In this document: in pieces, positions 17,390 through 27,220 of the stretch
Layout of the letters: each line of letters opens with the position of its first letter
Numbering within the stretch: the stretch's first letter is position 1
Assembly (NCBI RefSeq): GCF_008329945.1
Contig: NZ_CP035807.1
Span: 2,232,001 to 2,296,000 of the forward strand
Origin: Thiospirochaeta perfilievii
GTDB taxonomy: Bacteria > Spirochaetota > Spirochaetia > DSM-2461
Reading direction: 5' to 3'
Length of the DNA: 64,000 nt
Notes under the pieces: generated by a model
Seen by the model: only the letters and a program-made list of their open reading frames with translations
Told to the model about the DNA's origin: nothing
Databases searched by the model: none
Made by a program: the position numbers and the translations under genes

Positions 17390-17881
17390 TTATTTTACTA
17401 CTGGTATTATAGGAGTTGGTTTGTTGGGAATTTTTACCCAGCTTGGCAGCTCTGATCTTTTTTTCAATGGAATCCATATTTGCTCCCTACCAAAGGGACC
17501 GATTTTACCCTTTACTATAAGATTATCCCCATCTATCCACATATCGCAGGAGTAAATCTTTCCACGAAGGGGATCTAGAATCTTTCCTCTACTCCATTTT
17601 TTACCCCTATCTTCTAGATCCCAGATAAAGTCCAACCCAATAAAAGTTGGGTCTCCAACAATTTTATCTGCAACTCCTTTAGGGTCAGATAGTTTTCCAT
17701 CATCTTCATAGGTTACTAATAAACGGCCAAAAACTTTACTATTATACTCATAAATTAGGGCTATTGATTGTACAAAACCTGTCTCCTTAGAAATAATCTT
17801 CCATATCCCTGTTATTTTCTCCGCAGCTTGTAAATTCATATAGAATAACAAAACTCCAATTATAATAAAAACTTTTTTCAT
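17390..17881 (-). CDS. Exported DUF2147 protein
   Basis: A 163-residue secreted or periplasmic protein. A signal peptide covers about the first 19 residues (MKKVFIIIGVLLFYMNLQA). The rest fits the DUF2147 pattern: GIWKIISKETGFVQSI, then VFGRLL, KGKIGPFGREQIW and a DPLRGKIYSCDM segment. Family function is unknown; it is often encoded near envelope or stress genes. It is transcribed divergently from pstS. Its start has no ribosome binding site but a promoter ends 6 bases upstream. It is convergent with the aldolase gene and separated from it by one base. Confidence 0.85.
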   Translation of the reverse strand: MKKVFIIIGVLLFYMNLQAAEKITGIWKIISKETGFVQSIALIYEYNSKVFGRLLVTYEDDGKLSDPKGVADKIVGDPTFIGLDFIWDLEDRGKKWSRGKILDPLRGKIYSCDMWIDGDNLIVKGKIGPFGREQIWIPLKKRSELPSWVKIPNKPTPIIPVVK

Positions 17882-17887
17882 ACTAAA

Positions 17888-17916
17888 ATTATTATTTTTT
17901 AATATATATACGTCAA
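17888..17916 (-). promoter_or_regulatory. Promoter of the DUF2147 gene, leaderless arrangement
   Basis: On the minus strand TTGACG (17916-17911), 17 bases, AATAAT (17893-17888), then 6 bases to the ATG at 17881. There is no ribosome binding site. Confidence 0.6.
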
Positions 17917-17925
17917 ATCTTTTAA

Positions 17926-17953
17926 TTTAACCAAAGTTTAACACTACTTTAAT
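17926..17953 (+). promoter_or_regulatory. Pho-box-like direct repeats upstream of pstS
   Basis: Three direct repeats, TTTAAC (17926-17931), TTTAAC (17937-17942) and TTTAAT (17948-17953), are spaced at exactly 11 bases. This is the geometry of PhoB/PhoP binding sites, and the Bacillus PhoP repeat (TTAACA-like) is very similar. It lies between pstS and the divergent DUF2147 gene. Confidence 0.75.
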
Positions 17954-18009
17954 GATCTCCTAATTTACAGAATCTAATGTTTACATATCAATTAGATAGG
18001 AGTTTTTAA

Positions 18010-18999
18010 ATGAAAAAAATTATTTTATTAAGCGTTATGTTTGTTTCAACTTTAGCTGTTTTTGCATCAGCTAATAGTGAGAATTCAGAAGCTAGTAGTT
18101 CTTCAGCTAGCAATAGTTGGATGGTAGAGTCTGAGGATGGAATTTTGCCAGGTGTAAACCCAATAAATGTTAAAGGTGATATAATAACAGCAGGATCATC
18201 TACAGTTTTTCCTCTCTCAGAAGCCATGGCTGAAAGATTTCAAGACGAGGGTTATGCAGGAAATATAACTGTGGATTCTATTGGTTCAGGTGCAGGATTT
18301 GAAAGATTTACAGTAACAGGAGAGACTGATATTTCTAATGCTTCTAGACCTATTAAATCAAAAGAGATCGAAGCTGCTAAAAAGATTGGACGAAACCCAA
18401 TCGAGTTTAGAGTAGGAACAGATGCACTAGCTGTAACTGTTGCAAAAAGTAATACATTTATTAAAGATGCATCAATAGATGAACTTGTAAAGATATTTAC
18501 AGCTGAAAAATGGAGTGATGTTAACCCAAGCTGGCCAGATGAAAAAATATTAAAGTTTATACCTGGAACAGATTCTGGTACATTTGACTACTTTGTTGAA
18601 GAAGTTTTTGATAAAGATTCTGCACCACTATTAAGTGCAGCAAACGTACAGATGTCCGAGGATGACAACATTTTAGTTCAAGGAATTACAGAATCTCCAT
18701 ATGGAATAGGGTTCTTTGGGTATGCATATTACAGTGAGAATAAAGATATCCTAAATATTCTTAGTATTGATGGTGTAGAACCAATAAAAGAGAATGTTGA
18801 TGCAGCGAAATATCCCCTTGCTAGACCTTTATTTATCTACTCTGATGCAGAAGTTATGAAGAGCAAACCACAGGTTGCAGCTTTTATCAACTTCTACTTA
18901 ACTTATGTAAACGAAGAAGTTACTAGAGTTGGTTATTTCCCTGCAGATGAAAGTGTTATTGCAAAAGGTAAAGCTGCATGGTTAGAGGCTATGAAGTAA
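18010..18999 (+). CDS. pstS: Phosphate ABC transporter, phosphate-binding protein
   Basis: Periplasmic or lipid-anchored high-affinity phosphate receptor, 329 residues. An N-terminal signal sequence (MKKIILLSVMFVSTLAVFA) is followed by a Ser-rich linker, then the PstS signature AGSSTVFPLSEAMAERF. Phosphate-binding loops are visible (DSIGSGAGFERF, PGTDSGTFDYFVEE). No clear lipobox Cys is present, so it may be soluble in the periplasm. The ribosome binding site TAGGAG precedes the ATG. It is separated from pstC by its own terminator and a second Pho box, allowing higher expression of the receptor. Confidence 0.95.
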   Translation: MKKIILLSVMFVSTLAVFASANSENSEASSSSASNSWMVESEDGILPGVNPINVKGDIITAGSSTVFPLSEAMAERFQDEGYAGNITVDSIGSGAGFERFTVTGETDISNASRPIKSKEIEAAKKIGRNPIEFRVGTDALAVTVAKSNTFIKDASIDELVKIFTAEKWSDVNPSWPDEKILKFIPGTDSGTFDYFVEEVFDKDSAPLLSAANVQMSEDDNILVQGITESPYGIGFFGYAYYSENKDILNILSIDGVEPIKENVDAAKYPLARPLFIYSDAEVMKSKPQVAAFINFYLTYVNEEVTRVGYFPADESVIAKGKAAWLEAMK

Positions 19000-19023
19000 A
19001 AGTATTATTAAAATGATCATAAA

Positions 19024-19049
19024 GTCTGCTATATGCAGGCTTTTTTTTT
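19024..19049 (+). terminator. Terminator after pstS
   Basis: GTCTGC (19024-19029) pairs with GCAGGC (19035-19040, one G-T pair) across TATAT, followed by nine T. The T-run merges into the next Pho box. Confidence 0.85.
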
Positions 19050-19074
19050 AACCAAATCTTAACAGAACATAAAC
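19047..19074 (+). promoter_or_regulatory. Pho-box-like direct repeats upstream of pstC
   Basis: TTTAAC (19047-19052), CTTAAC (19058-19063) and ATAAAC (19069-19074) again lie at 11-base steps. The TTTAACCAAA core is shared with the pstS box. AT-rich -10-like sequence follows about 10 bases later, as in Pho promoters that lack a -35. Confidence 0.72.
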
Positions 19075-19132
19075 ATAATCCTAAATAATAATTTGTATTG
19101 TAGACTTATAAAAATTATTTAGGAGTTTCTTA

Positions 19133-20044
19133 GTGACAAAATCTAAGAGGGAGTGGTATGTGGGGAAACCCAAATATCATGAAAAAATAATACAGACCAT
19201 ACTTGCTGTAAGTGCAGTTTTAAGTGTTTTAATAACATTTGGGATTGTATATATATTAGGTAAAGAGTCTCTGTTATTTTTTAAAGAAGTTAGTATTGTA
19301 GAGTTTTTTACTTCAACTAAATGGCAACCCTTAATTAATGAGTTTGGGGTTCTTCCCTTAATTAATTCTACTTTAACTACAAGTTTTATTGCAATGTTAG
19401 TCGCTGGACCGTTAGGTTTATTTGTTGCCATATACCTAAGCGAGTATGCCAGTGAAAAAGCTAGAAGTATCTTAAAGCCAATTTTAGAGGTTTTAGCTGG
19501 AATACCTACAGTTGTATACGGTTATTTTGCTTTAACTTTTATGACTCCTCTTTTAAGGTTAATTTTTGGTAAAGATACTGTTGACATTTATAATACTGCA
19601 TCAGCAGGGCTTGTAATGGGTATTCTAATCCTTCCTTTAGTTGCCTCAATAACAGAAGATGCATTAAAAGCTGTTCCAAGTTCTTTAAGGGAGGCTGCTT
19701 TTGGCCTAGGTGGAAATAAATTACATACTAGTATGACTATTGTTGTTCCTGCAGCATTTAGTGGAATATCCGCAGCATTTATTTTAGGTTTAAGTCGGGC
19801 CATTGGTGAGACTATGATTGTAGCCCTAGCAGCTGGAGCTGGCTCAAACTTTACTTTTAATCCATTTGAAGCTGCTGAAACATTAACAGGATATATAGTA
19901 AGAATATCAGGTGGAGATGTTAGTTATAATACAATGGATTATAACAGTATCTTTGCTCTTGGACTATTACTATTTTTTATTACACTTAGTTTAAATGTAT
20001 TAAGTAGAAAACTTGTTAGAAAGTATCAGGAGGAGTATGATTAA
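19133..20044 (+). CDS. pstC: Phosphate ABC transporter permease PstC
   Basis: Inner-membrane permease half, 303 residues with about six transmembrane segments. The start is GTG 19133 with AGGAG 8 bases upstream. The ABC-interaction loop is visible as EAAFGLGGNKLHTSMTIVVPAA (EAAxxLG type), and the conserved ALSRAIGET-like segment reads LSRAIGETM. It is the first gene of the pstCAB-phoU unit and overlaps pstA by 8 bases. Confidence 0.95.
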   Translation: MTKSKREWYVGKPKYHEKIIQTILAVSAVLSVLITFGIVYILGKESLLFFKEVSIVEFFTSTKWQPLINEFGVLPLINSTLTTSFIAMLVAGPLGLFVAIYLSEYASEKARSILKPILEVLAGIPTVVYGYFALTFMTPLLRLIFGKDTVDIYNTASAGLVMGILILPLVASITEDALKAVPSSLREAAFGLGGNKLHTSMTIVVPAAFSGISAAFILGLSRAIGETMIVALAAGAGSNFTFNPFEAAETLTGYIVRISGGDVSYNTMDYNSIFALGLLLFFITLSLNVLSRKLVRKYQEEYD

Positions 20045-21212
20045 TACACTTTTTAAGTCAGCAACAATATTGGCAATTTTCATTTTATTTATCCTACTTG
20101 TAAATATTATAAATGATGCCTTTGGTTATGTAGCAATAGAGAATAGTATCGAACCTACAATTTTTATAGAATCAGGGAACTTAGATGATCTTAATAGTGA
20201 TGATATTATTGAAATATTAGAAGAAAGACTCTCTAAGGGATTAGTTAGAAGATATAACTCTGAAAGTCCTCTTAAAGAGAGAAGTCAGAAAGAGCTAATG
20301 GAGCTTCTTTTTAATAGGGTTATAGAGCCTAGGGTTAAACAGAGCTGGAGCTTAAAAGAGTCTATCTTTAATAAAAAAGAGATTTTAGAGTTAACTACAA
20401 AAAAGTACCCTAATGCGTATATAGACTTTAGAGCTTGGCTAAATTTAGAATTTATTACTAAACCCCAATCTAGTATACCAGAATTTGCAGGTATTAGAAC
20501 GGCAATACTAGGTAGTTTAATGATAATATGTATAACTATCTTTTTTGCCTTTCCTGTAGGAGTCGCTTCTGCTATATACCTAGAGGAGTATGCAGGGAAT
20601 AATAGGTTTACAAGATTTGTACAGGTAAATATCTATAACCTATCAGGAGTGCCATCAATTATTTTTGGACTTTTAGGTTTAGCGGTTTTTGTTAGGGGCA
20701 TGGAGCCTTTTACAAGTGGTTCAATGTTTGGTTACGGAGATCCAGCAACTGCAAACGGGAGAACAATCCTTGCGGCTGGACTAACTTTGGCTATACTAAT
20801 TTTGCCTATAATAATTATTAACACCCAAGAGGCCCTAAGAGCTGTTCCTCAGACTCTTAGACAAGCTGGTTATGGTATAGGTGGTACAAAATGGCAGATT
20901 ATTTGGTCACATGTTCTACCTGCATCCATTGAGAGAATAATGACAGGTACTATATTAGCTGTATCGAGGGCAATAGGTGAAACAGCTCCAATTGTTGTTA
21001 TTGGTGCTTCTACTTTTATATCTGTAGATCCATCAAATATATTTTCAAAGTTTACAACTTTGCCAATACAGATTTATCAGTGGACTTCAAGACCACAGGC
21101 TGAGTTTAGAAATGTTGCAGCAGCAGCAATTATCGTTCTACTTCTAATGTTATTATCAATGAATACATTTGCAATTTTAATTAGAAATAGAATAGGTAAA
21201 AATAGGAGTTAA
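20037..21212 (+). CDS. pstA: Phosphate ABC transporter permease PstA
   Basis: Second permease half, 391 residues from ATG 20037. This start is preferred over TTG 20013 because AGGAGG sits directly before it. The first membrane segment (about residues 6-28) is followed by an extracytoplasmic stretch of roughly 120 residues not found in the short PstA of E. coli. The standard membrane domain comes next, with the EAA-like loop [21 protein letters not shown] and [11 protein letters not shown]. It overlaps pstC by 8 bases and ends 2 bases before pstB. Confidence 0.94.
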   Translation: MINTLFKSATILAIFILFILLVNIINDAFGYVAIENSIEPTIFIESGNLDDLNSDDIIEILEERLSKGLVRRYNSESPLKERSQKELMELLFNRVIEPRVKQSWSLKESIFNKKEILELTTKKYPNAYIDFRAWLNLEFITKPQSSIPEFAGIRTAILGSLMIICITIFFAFPVGVASAIYLEEYAGNNRFTRFVQVNIYNLSGVPSIIFGLLGLAVFVRGMEPFTSGSMFGYGDPATANGRTILAAGLTLAILILPIIIINTQEALRAVPQTLRQAGYGIGGTKWQIIWSHVLPASIERIMTGTILAVSRAIGETAPIVVIGASTFISVDPSNIFSKFTTLPIQIYQWTSRPQAEFRNVAAAAIIVLLLMLLSMNTFAILIRNRIGKNRS

Positions 21213-21214
21213 TT

Positions 21215-21982
21215 ATGAGTGATATAGCAGTAGAATTGAAAAATCTAAATGTTTTTTATGGAGATTTTCACGCAGTTGACAGTGTAAATTTATCTCTAAA
21301 AAATAAAAAGGTTACAGCGTTAATTGGGCCATCAGGTTGTGGAAAGAGCACGGTTTTAAGGTCAATAAATAGAATGAATGAGTTGATATCTGAAACTAAA
21401 GTAACTGGAGAGATAATTTATGGTGGTATAAATATAAACAGGTCAAATGTAGATCCTGTAGAAATAAGAAAGCGAATTGGAATGGTTTTTCAGAAGCCTA
21501 ACCCATTTCCAAAAAGTATTTATGATAATATAACCTGGGGTGCTAAAATTCATGGTCATAAAGATGATCTTGATGAGCTTGTAGAGCGAACTTTAAAGCA
21601 AGCGGCCTTATGGGATGAAGTTAAAGATAAATTGAAACAGAGTGCTCTTCGCCTTTCTGGTGGACAGCAACAAAGGTTGTGTATTGCTAGAACAATTGCT
21701 GTAAAGCCTGATGTAATATTAATGGATGAGCCAGCCTCCGCTTTAGACCCTATTGCAACTGGAAAAATAGAGGAGCTTATAGCAGAATTAAAGCATGACT
21801 ATACAATTGCTATTGTAACCCATAATATGCAACAGGCGAGCAGAGTTAGCGATTATACGTCTTTCTTTTTAGTAAATGATGAAAGGCGGGGACACTTAGT
21901 TGAGTATGGTAAGACGGATGACCTGTTTTTTAATCCAAAGGATAAAAGAACAGAGGATTATATTAGTGGAAAGTTTGGTTGA
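21215..21982 (+). CDS. pstB: Phosphate ABC transporter ATPase PstB
   Basis: Cytoplasmic ATPase, 255 residues. Walker A is GPSGCGKST, the ABC signature is LSGGQQQRL and Walker B is [13 protein letters not shown], followed by the H-loop THNMQQA. Length and the [18 protein letters not shown]-type ending are typical of PstB. It powers PstCA and, with PhoU, signals phosphate status to the Pho two-component system in bacteria where this has been studied. Confidence 0.96.
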   Translation: MSDIAVELKNLNVFYGDFHAVDSVNLSLKNKKVTALIGPSGCGKSTVLRSINRMNELISETKVTGEIIYGGININRSNVDPVEIRKRIGMVFQKPNPFPKSIYDNITWGAKIHGHKDDLDELVERTLKQAALWDEVKDKLKQSALRLSGGQQQRLCIARTIAVKPDVILMDEPASALDPIATGKIEELIAELKHDYTIAIVTHNMQQASRVSDYTSFFLVNDERRGHLVEYGKTDDLFFNPKDKRTEDYISGKFG

Positions 21983-21993
21983 TAGAGGGAAAA

Positions 21994-22647
21994 ATGGATA
22001 TTAGAACGCACTACCGTGAAGAGTTAAATGGCATAATGAATGATGTTGTTGTAATGGGAGATATGGTAATATCATCCCTACACAAAGGTTTAGAGAGTCT
22101 ACTGGATAATAACAGTGAATTAGCTAAGGAAGTTATTGTTAACGATCAATTAATTGATGATTTTCAATTACAGATTGAAGATAGATCTACCCTACTTATA
22201 GCAAAAGAGAACCCTGTAGCTACAGATTTAAGAGAGATTTTAACTGTTCTTAAAATAGTTGTTGAGTTAGAAAGACTAGGGGATCACGGTAAACATCTCG
22301 CTGAAAAAGCTGGTAAAGTTAGTAATGAAGGTTTAAAGATTGCAGCTCCATACCTATCGGATATGACAGAGTTTGGTTGTCAAATGGTTAAAGAGTCTCT
22401 AGAGTCATTTATCCAGCAGGACTCAAAATGGGCAGAGGAGATAGCTGCTAGAGATAACTATATAGATGACAAATACTCTATTTTATATGGTAAGTTAATA
22501 GACATAATTAAGGAGAAACCCCATAAATCAGAAAACCTTGTTCCTCTACTGTTTCTTAACAGATTTTTAGAGAGAATAGGGGATAGGGTTACAAATATTT
22601 GTGAATCGGTTGTTTATGTAATTACCTGTAAGCATAAGTCCCTATAG
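21994..22647 (+). CDS. phoU: Phosphate-signalling protein PhoU
   Basis: A 217-residue all-helical protein with two PhoU repeats. The metal-binding E/DxxxD signatures are at VVELERLGDHGKHLAEKA and FLERIGDRVTNICE. It acts as a negative regulator linking the Pst transporter to the Pho kinase. ATG 21994 is chosen over TTG 21979 because the usual PhoU N-terminus (RTHYREELNGI) follows at once and GAGGGA precedes it. The 3' end overlaps the convergent GGDEF-EAL gene by 6 bases. No PhoR/PhoB pair is adjacent; the OmpR-type pair near 40 kb is a candidate at most. Confidence 0.93.
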   Translation: MDIRTHYREELNGIMNDVVVMGDMVISSLHKGLESLLDNNSELAKEVIVNDQLIDDFQLQIEDRSTLLIAKENPVATDLREILTVLKIVVELERLGDHGKHLAEKAGKVSNEGLKIAAPYLSDMTEFGCQMVKESLESFIQQDSKWAEEIAARDNYIDDKYSILYGKLIDIIKEKPHKSENLVPLLFLNRFLERIGDRVTNICESVVYVITCKHKSL

Positions 22648-25600
22648 TAGTTTTTCACGGTCAATAATGCCTAATATTTCATCTATTGGCATTGGCTTAT
22701 AATAATAGTAGCCTTGGATTAGTTGGCAGTTTGCCTTTGATAAGTAATCAACCTGAGCCTTTGTTTCAGCTCCTTCGGCTACTATTTTTTTCCCTAGGGA
22801 GTGGGCTAGGGATATCATTGTATTTAAAATTGTTAGATTGCTCCCTTTTATTTCTAGGGAGTCTACAAATGACTTATCAATTTTCATAGTATTAAAAGGC
22901 AGGGATATTAAGTATTGTAGGGAGGAGTACCCTGTCCCAAAGTCGTCTATAGATATACTAAAACCGTAGTCTGATAGTCTAGTTAAACTCTCAATTGTGT
23001 TAAATATTTTACTAGCAGTTATACTCTCTGTTATTTCTAGATCTATAAATTTAGGGTCTATGCCCTTAGAGTTAACAATATTAATTAGGTTATCTATAAA
23101 CTTAGGATCGCTAAACTGTTTCGCAGATATATTAACCCCTACATGAAACTGGTTATATCCTCTTCTTTTAAGGTCTATAACAAAGTCACAAGCCTTAGAT
23201 AAAACAAAGTAACCAATCTCTATAATAAGTCCATTTTCCTCTGTTATAGGTATAAAAACCTGGGGAGATATCCACTCCTGTTTCCTTCTATGCCATCTTA
23301 CAAGAGCTTCAAACCCCTCAATTTTACTGTTATTAGGGTTTACTTTAGGTTGATAGAATACATCAATCTCTTCTAAAACCAGGGCTCGTTTTAAGTCTAG
23401 TTCTAGCTCTAAGTTCATAATCTCTGTTTTATCTAATTCAGAATTATAAAAACTAAAGGAGCCTTTTTTATTACTCTTTGCTCTTTTTAAAGCTGTGCTG
23501 GATTTTGATAAAAGATCATCCATTTCTAACCCATCAAATGGAAATATTGATACTCCAATACTTACAGAGAACTCAATAGAATTACCATCTATTTTTATTG
23601 TTTGAGTTGTGTTTTTAATAATTCTTTTTACAACACTTTTAATCTGATTTTTATCGGTAAATCTAGGGGCCAAAATAGCAAACTCATCACCACTAAAACG
23701 GGAGACTATATCCTCGTCTCTTAAGCAGTTTTTTAAATTTGAGCTAAACTCTTTAATTACTTCATCTCCTACAATAAATCCGTACTTTGCATTTATGCTT
23801 TTAAGTCCATCAATATTAAGTAAAAGTATTCCACACCACTCCCCACTTCTACTCGATTTTTTTAGTTCTGTTTTAAGCATTTCTAAAAAGTAGGATCTAT
23901 TTGAGAATCCAGTTAAAGTATCATTCTGTGACATCCATTTAAGCTCTTTTTCCTGCTGTTTTTTATCGCTAATATCACTAAAAACACCAATATATTTTTT
24001 CTCTGTAACAGAATCTTTATTTAAAATTGATAGGTTTAGAAGCATGGAAAAAAGTTCTCCCGATTTTCTTCTAGCTAAAAGTTCCCCACACCACATGTTA
24101 TTTTTAGATATAGATCTTATAATTTCAAAGTCCAACTCCCTATTCTGATATTCGGACTTAAACTCATTTAAAACTTTGTTAAGTGTCTCTCTAGAACTAT
24201 ATCCTGTTATTTTTATAAAACTTTTATTTACCCTTTCAATCTCCTGTTTTGAATTAAAAACAAAAATTGCTTCTGATGAGTTTTCAAACATAGTATCCCA
24301 GAGGTTTTGTAGATATTTATGCTCCTTTTCAGCTTTCTTCTGATCAGATAAATCCCTAATTACCTCCACTCGAGCATGAATCCCATTATAATCAATATGT
24401 CTTGTTCTTATTTCTACCGGTACAAGTTCTCCGTTTTTATTAATACCTATGGTATCATAAAACTCAACTTTGTCTTCTTTTAATATATTTTCTACCTTCT
24501 CTATATAGTTAGGGGCAATTATCTTATCTAAAAAATTACCACCTTCTAACTCTTTTCTTGTATACCCAAAAATTTCTGAGAATCTTTTATTCATCTCTAA
24601 AATTGAGTTTTCACTATGTATAATTATTCCTTCCCAGGTGGAATCGGAGAACTGTCTTAGAGTATTTTCAATCTGGTTTTTCTTAATTATGTTTATAACT
24701 AAAAATATAATTAATATAATAAGAATTATAAAAGAAGTTATAGATATCCAAATTATATATTTATACTCCTCATATATTGAGTAGGGTCTATTTATAATTT
24801 CACTATCCAAGGGTAGTTGTTTTATATCAATTCCATATTTTTTTAGTCCTAAGTAGTTAAAGACGTATTGGTTATACTCCTTATTCTCAATTGGGATATC
24901 TCTAGGGGCTATACCTTCTAAAAGCTTAAGTCCAATATTTCCAATAGCTTCTCCATGTTTAAAACCACTAATGACCTTTCCACCAATAATATCCTTCTGT
25001 ATATTAAACTTAACCAGGGTATAAAATGGTCTATTTGCACTATTGGCAAGATTTTTTGCCATATCTTCATAGGTTGAGTAGATATTGTTTTTATCCGAAT
25101 AATATACACCTAAGAATATTAAACTATTTTCAGGGAGCTTTGATATTGTCTTTTTTAGATTTTCTATGGTAACATTTTCTGAGTATGTAATTTTAAGATC
25201 TTTTTCTAGCTCTGCTAAATCATTTTTAAACTGTTTGTCCCAAGCTCTACCAGTTGTTAAATAGTCATTAATTACAAATATCTCTTTTGTATTAGGGTGT
25301 AAGCTTAGGGCAAGGTCCACAGTCTCTCTAATTGACGATACCTCTTCCATTCCTGTTATTTCAGGGTGGTCTACTAAAATACTTCTATCTAAATCATTTA
25401 CCCCAGAGAAAACAATAGGAATATTAGGGTATAACTCCTTGTGGTTATTTACTAAAAAATCAAATGCGTTATTATCTGAAACAAGTATAAGGGAGAAGTT
25501 GTAACTCTTATATTTATTTTTTATATAGGCTTTAAAATTATTAAAGTCAGACTCTCTATTAAACTCCTTTGAGTCCATAGCTTCATAATATATTTTAATA

Positions 25601-25776
25601 CTCTGGGAGGGGTGTATAACATCTGTTATTCCCTTATAGACCTCTTTAGACCAGGTCATTTGGAAGTCGTAGGAGTTTATATAGAGTATATGGGTAATGT
25701 CATTATTATTTGAATAGAGACTAATTGTAGTTAAAAATAGTAGGTAAAAGGGAATAAATTTCCTAAAGATTGTCAT
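22642..25776 (-). CDS. Membrane sensor with ABC-type binding domain, two PAS domains, GGDEF and EAL
   Basis: A 1044-residue c-di-GMP signalling protein. After a signal sequence, residues about 25-330 resemble ABC-transporter substrate-binding proteins (HILYINSYDFQMTWSKEVYKG), a periplasmic sensor type. A membrane segment lies near 340-362, then two PAS domains (about 370-605). A GGDEF domain with the signature SGDEF follows (first Gly replaced by Ser, a common active variant). The EAL domain (about 785-1035) keeps EALVRW, NISAKQF, LEITES, DDFGTGYSSLQYL and VAEGAE, so phosphodiesterase activity is likely. The ligand is unknown. There is no ribosome binding site; a promoter abuts the start. Confidence 0.92.
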   Translation of the reverse strand: MTIFRKFIPFYLLFLTTISLYSNNNDITHILYINSYDFQMTWSKEVYKGITDVIHPSQSIKIYYEAMDSKEFNRESDFNNFKAYIKNKYKSYNFSLILVSDNNAFDFLVNNHKELYPNIPIVFSGVNDLDRSILVDHPEITGMEEVSSIRETVDLALSLHPNTKEIFVINDYLTTGRAWDKQFKNDLAELEKDLKITYSENVTIENLKKTISKLPENSLIFLGVYYSDKNNIYSTYEDMAKNLANSANRPFYTLVKFNIQKDIIGGKVISGFKHGEAIGNIGLKLLEGIAPRDIPIENKEYNQYVFNYLGLKKYGIDIKQLPLDSEIINRPYSIYEEYKYIIWISITSFIILIILIIFLVINIIKKNQIENTLRQFSDSTWEGIIIHSENSILEMNKRFSEIFGYTRKELEGGNFLDKIIAPNYIEKVENILKEDKVEFYDTIGINKNGELVPVEIRTRHIDYNGIHARVEVIRDLSDQKKAEKEHKYLQNLWDTMFENSSEAIFVFNSKQEIERVNKSFIKITGYSSRETLNKVLNEFKSEYQNRELDFEIIRSISKNNMWCGELLARRKSGELFSMLLNLSILNKDSVTEKKYIGVFSDISDKKQQEKELKWMSQNDTLTGFSNRSYFLEMLKTELKKSSRSGEWCGILLLNIDGLKSINAKYGFIVGDEVIKEFSSNLKNCLRDEDIVSRFSGDEFAILAPRFTDKNQIKSVVKRIIKNTTQTIKIDGNSIEFSVSIGVSIFPFDGLEMDDLLSKSSTALKRAKSNKKGSFSFYNSELDKTEIMNLELELDLKRALVLEEIDVFYQPKVNPNNSKIEGFEALVRWHRRKQEWISPQVFIPITEENGLIIEIGYFVLSKACDFVIDLKRRGYNQFHVGVNISAKQFSDPKFIDNLINIVNSKGIDPKFIDLEITESITASKIFNTIESLTRLSDYGFSISIDDFGTGYSSLQYLISLPFNTMKIDKSFVDSLEIKGSNLTILNTMISLAHSLGKKIVAEGAETKAQVDYLSKANCQLIQGYYYYKPMPIDEILGIIDREKLL

Positions 25777-25782
25777 GGTGAA

Positions 25783-25811
25783 ATTCTAAGTTAATATTGA
25801 TAAAAACACAA
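25783..25811 (-). promoter_or_regulatory. Promoter of the GGDEF-EAL sensor gene, leaderless arrangement
   Basis: On the minus strand TTGTGT (25811-25806), 17 bases, TAGAAT (25788-25783), then 6 bases to the ATG at 25776. There is no ribosome binding site. Confidence 0.5.
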
Positions 25812-25921
25812 CCTAATTTAAAGATAGTCTTTATATAGTAATATATATAACTTTAAATAAAAAAATATCTTTTAATAATTATTTACCTATGATAATCTAC
25901 CTTAATTAAAGGTAAATATAA

Positions 25922-27211
25922 ATGTCAGAAAAAGAAACTATAATTCAAATAAAAAACGTAAAAAGGCCTGGTTATAAAAAGAAAATTACAAATGCTATAA
26001 TATCTGTAATTTTTTTTATACTTCTAATTATTATCTCCTTCATATTCTTATATCCAAAAAATAGAAAGTATACTTTGGAAGATTTCGATAAGGCTACAGT
26101 TAATTTAAGTGATTTAGATAACACTATTAGTCTAACTGGAGTTATTGGATTAAAGAAGAGTATTAACCTATTTTCTCCTGAAACAACCTTTTGTAAGCAG
26201 GTACTAAAAAAATCAGGAGATAGTATAAAAGAGGGAGAATTACTAATTATTTTAGACTCTTCAACTCTTTTATTAGAGAGGGATTCAATTTTAGATGAGT
26301 TAAAAAAAGTTGAAAGAGAGGTATTAAAAAATGATATTGTGTATAAAAGAGATAAACGAGTTATAGAGTCCAATATTAGTAAACTACAAAGGGCAAATTT
26401 AAGAGCTAAAAAAAATATGGATAAAATCCATGAACTATATAAATTAGGTTCAGCCACACTTCAAGAGTATGAAACTGCCCAGGATGAATTTTTAGAGTTT
26501 AAAGAGGGGTATAATGAGGCAAAAGAGAGTTTAATAAACTTAGATGAAGATTTAAAGGCTCAAAACTTTTTAATCGAATATGATCAAAATAATTTAAATG
26601 AGAAGCTTAAACGAAAGGAGAATGAGATAGAGAAATTATCAATAAAATCTCCAATATCAGGAACAGTTATCTCTATTAATATTAAAGAGGGTGAACTAAT
26701 TAACTCCAACATACTATTAGCATCAGTAGGAGATTTAAATACACCATATATAGAGTTAGAAATTCCAGAAAAAAATAGACAATATATAAATAATAATCAG
26801 AGTTTAAACATAAAAGTTGATAAAAAAGTATATAAAGGGAAGCTATTCCAAATAGACGCTTCTGCATTGATAACTAGTAAGGGTAATGCTGTTGTAAAGG
26901 CTAAAGCTGATTTTATTGAAGCTCCATCTAATATTATTCCTGGATCCCAGTGTGGTGCAGAACTAATTATTAGTAGTGTAGAAGACTGCTTAACCCTCCC
27001 TAGGGGTACATATATAGTCTCGGGTAAAGACAGGTATCTATTTAGAATATCGGAGGATGGGAAGATGGCTAAACGTATTAAAGTCCAATATGGCAATATG
27101 AATAGCTCATTAGTCTCCATTAAAGATGGTGTTGAAATTGGAGATGAAATAGTAATATCTAGTTATAGTGATTTTGTTGATAATGAAGAGATATATTTAA
27201 AAACAAATTAG
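25922..27211 (+). CDS. Periplasmic adaptor (membrane fusion protein) of an ABC efflux system
   Basis: A 429-residue HlyD/MacA-type adaptor linking an inner-membrane ABC pump to an outer-membrane channel. One membrane anchor lies near residues 22-45. A lipoyl/barrel-sandwich half (SGDSIKEGELLIILDSSTL) follows, then a long coiled-coil hairpin (about 110-230). The second lipoyl half reads IKSPISGTVISINIKEGELI, followed by beta-barrel and membrane-proximal domains. It is first in a five-gene operon ending with the TolC-like gene. AAAGG lies 9 bases before the ATG. Confidence 0.9.
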   Translation: MSEKETIIQIKNVKRPGYKKKITNAIISVIFFILLIIISFIFLYPKNRKYTLEDFDKATVNLSDLDNTISLTGVIGLKKSINLFSPETTFCKQVLKKSGDSIKEGELLIILDSSTLLLERDSILDELKKVEREVLKNDIVYKRDKRVIESNISKLQRANLRAKKNMDKIHELYKLGSATLQEYETAQDEFLEFKEGYNEAKESLINLDEDLKAQNFLIEYDQNNLNEKLKRKENEIEKLSIKSPISGTVISINIKEGELINSNILLASVGDLNTPYIELEIPEKNRQYINNNQSLNIKVDKKVYKGKLFQIDASALITSKGNAVVKAKADFIEAPSNIIPGSQCGAELIISSVEDCLTLPRGTYIVSGKDRYLFRISEDGKMAKRIKVQYGNMNSSLVSIKDGVEIGDEIVISSYSDFVDNEEIYLKTN

Positions 27212-27220
27212 GAGGAAACG

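Noticed and set aside
22642-25776. Loss of cyclase activity because the motif is SGDEF, not GGDEF
   Set aside because: SGDEF is a common active variant and the surrounding residues are intact, so inactivity is not supported.
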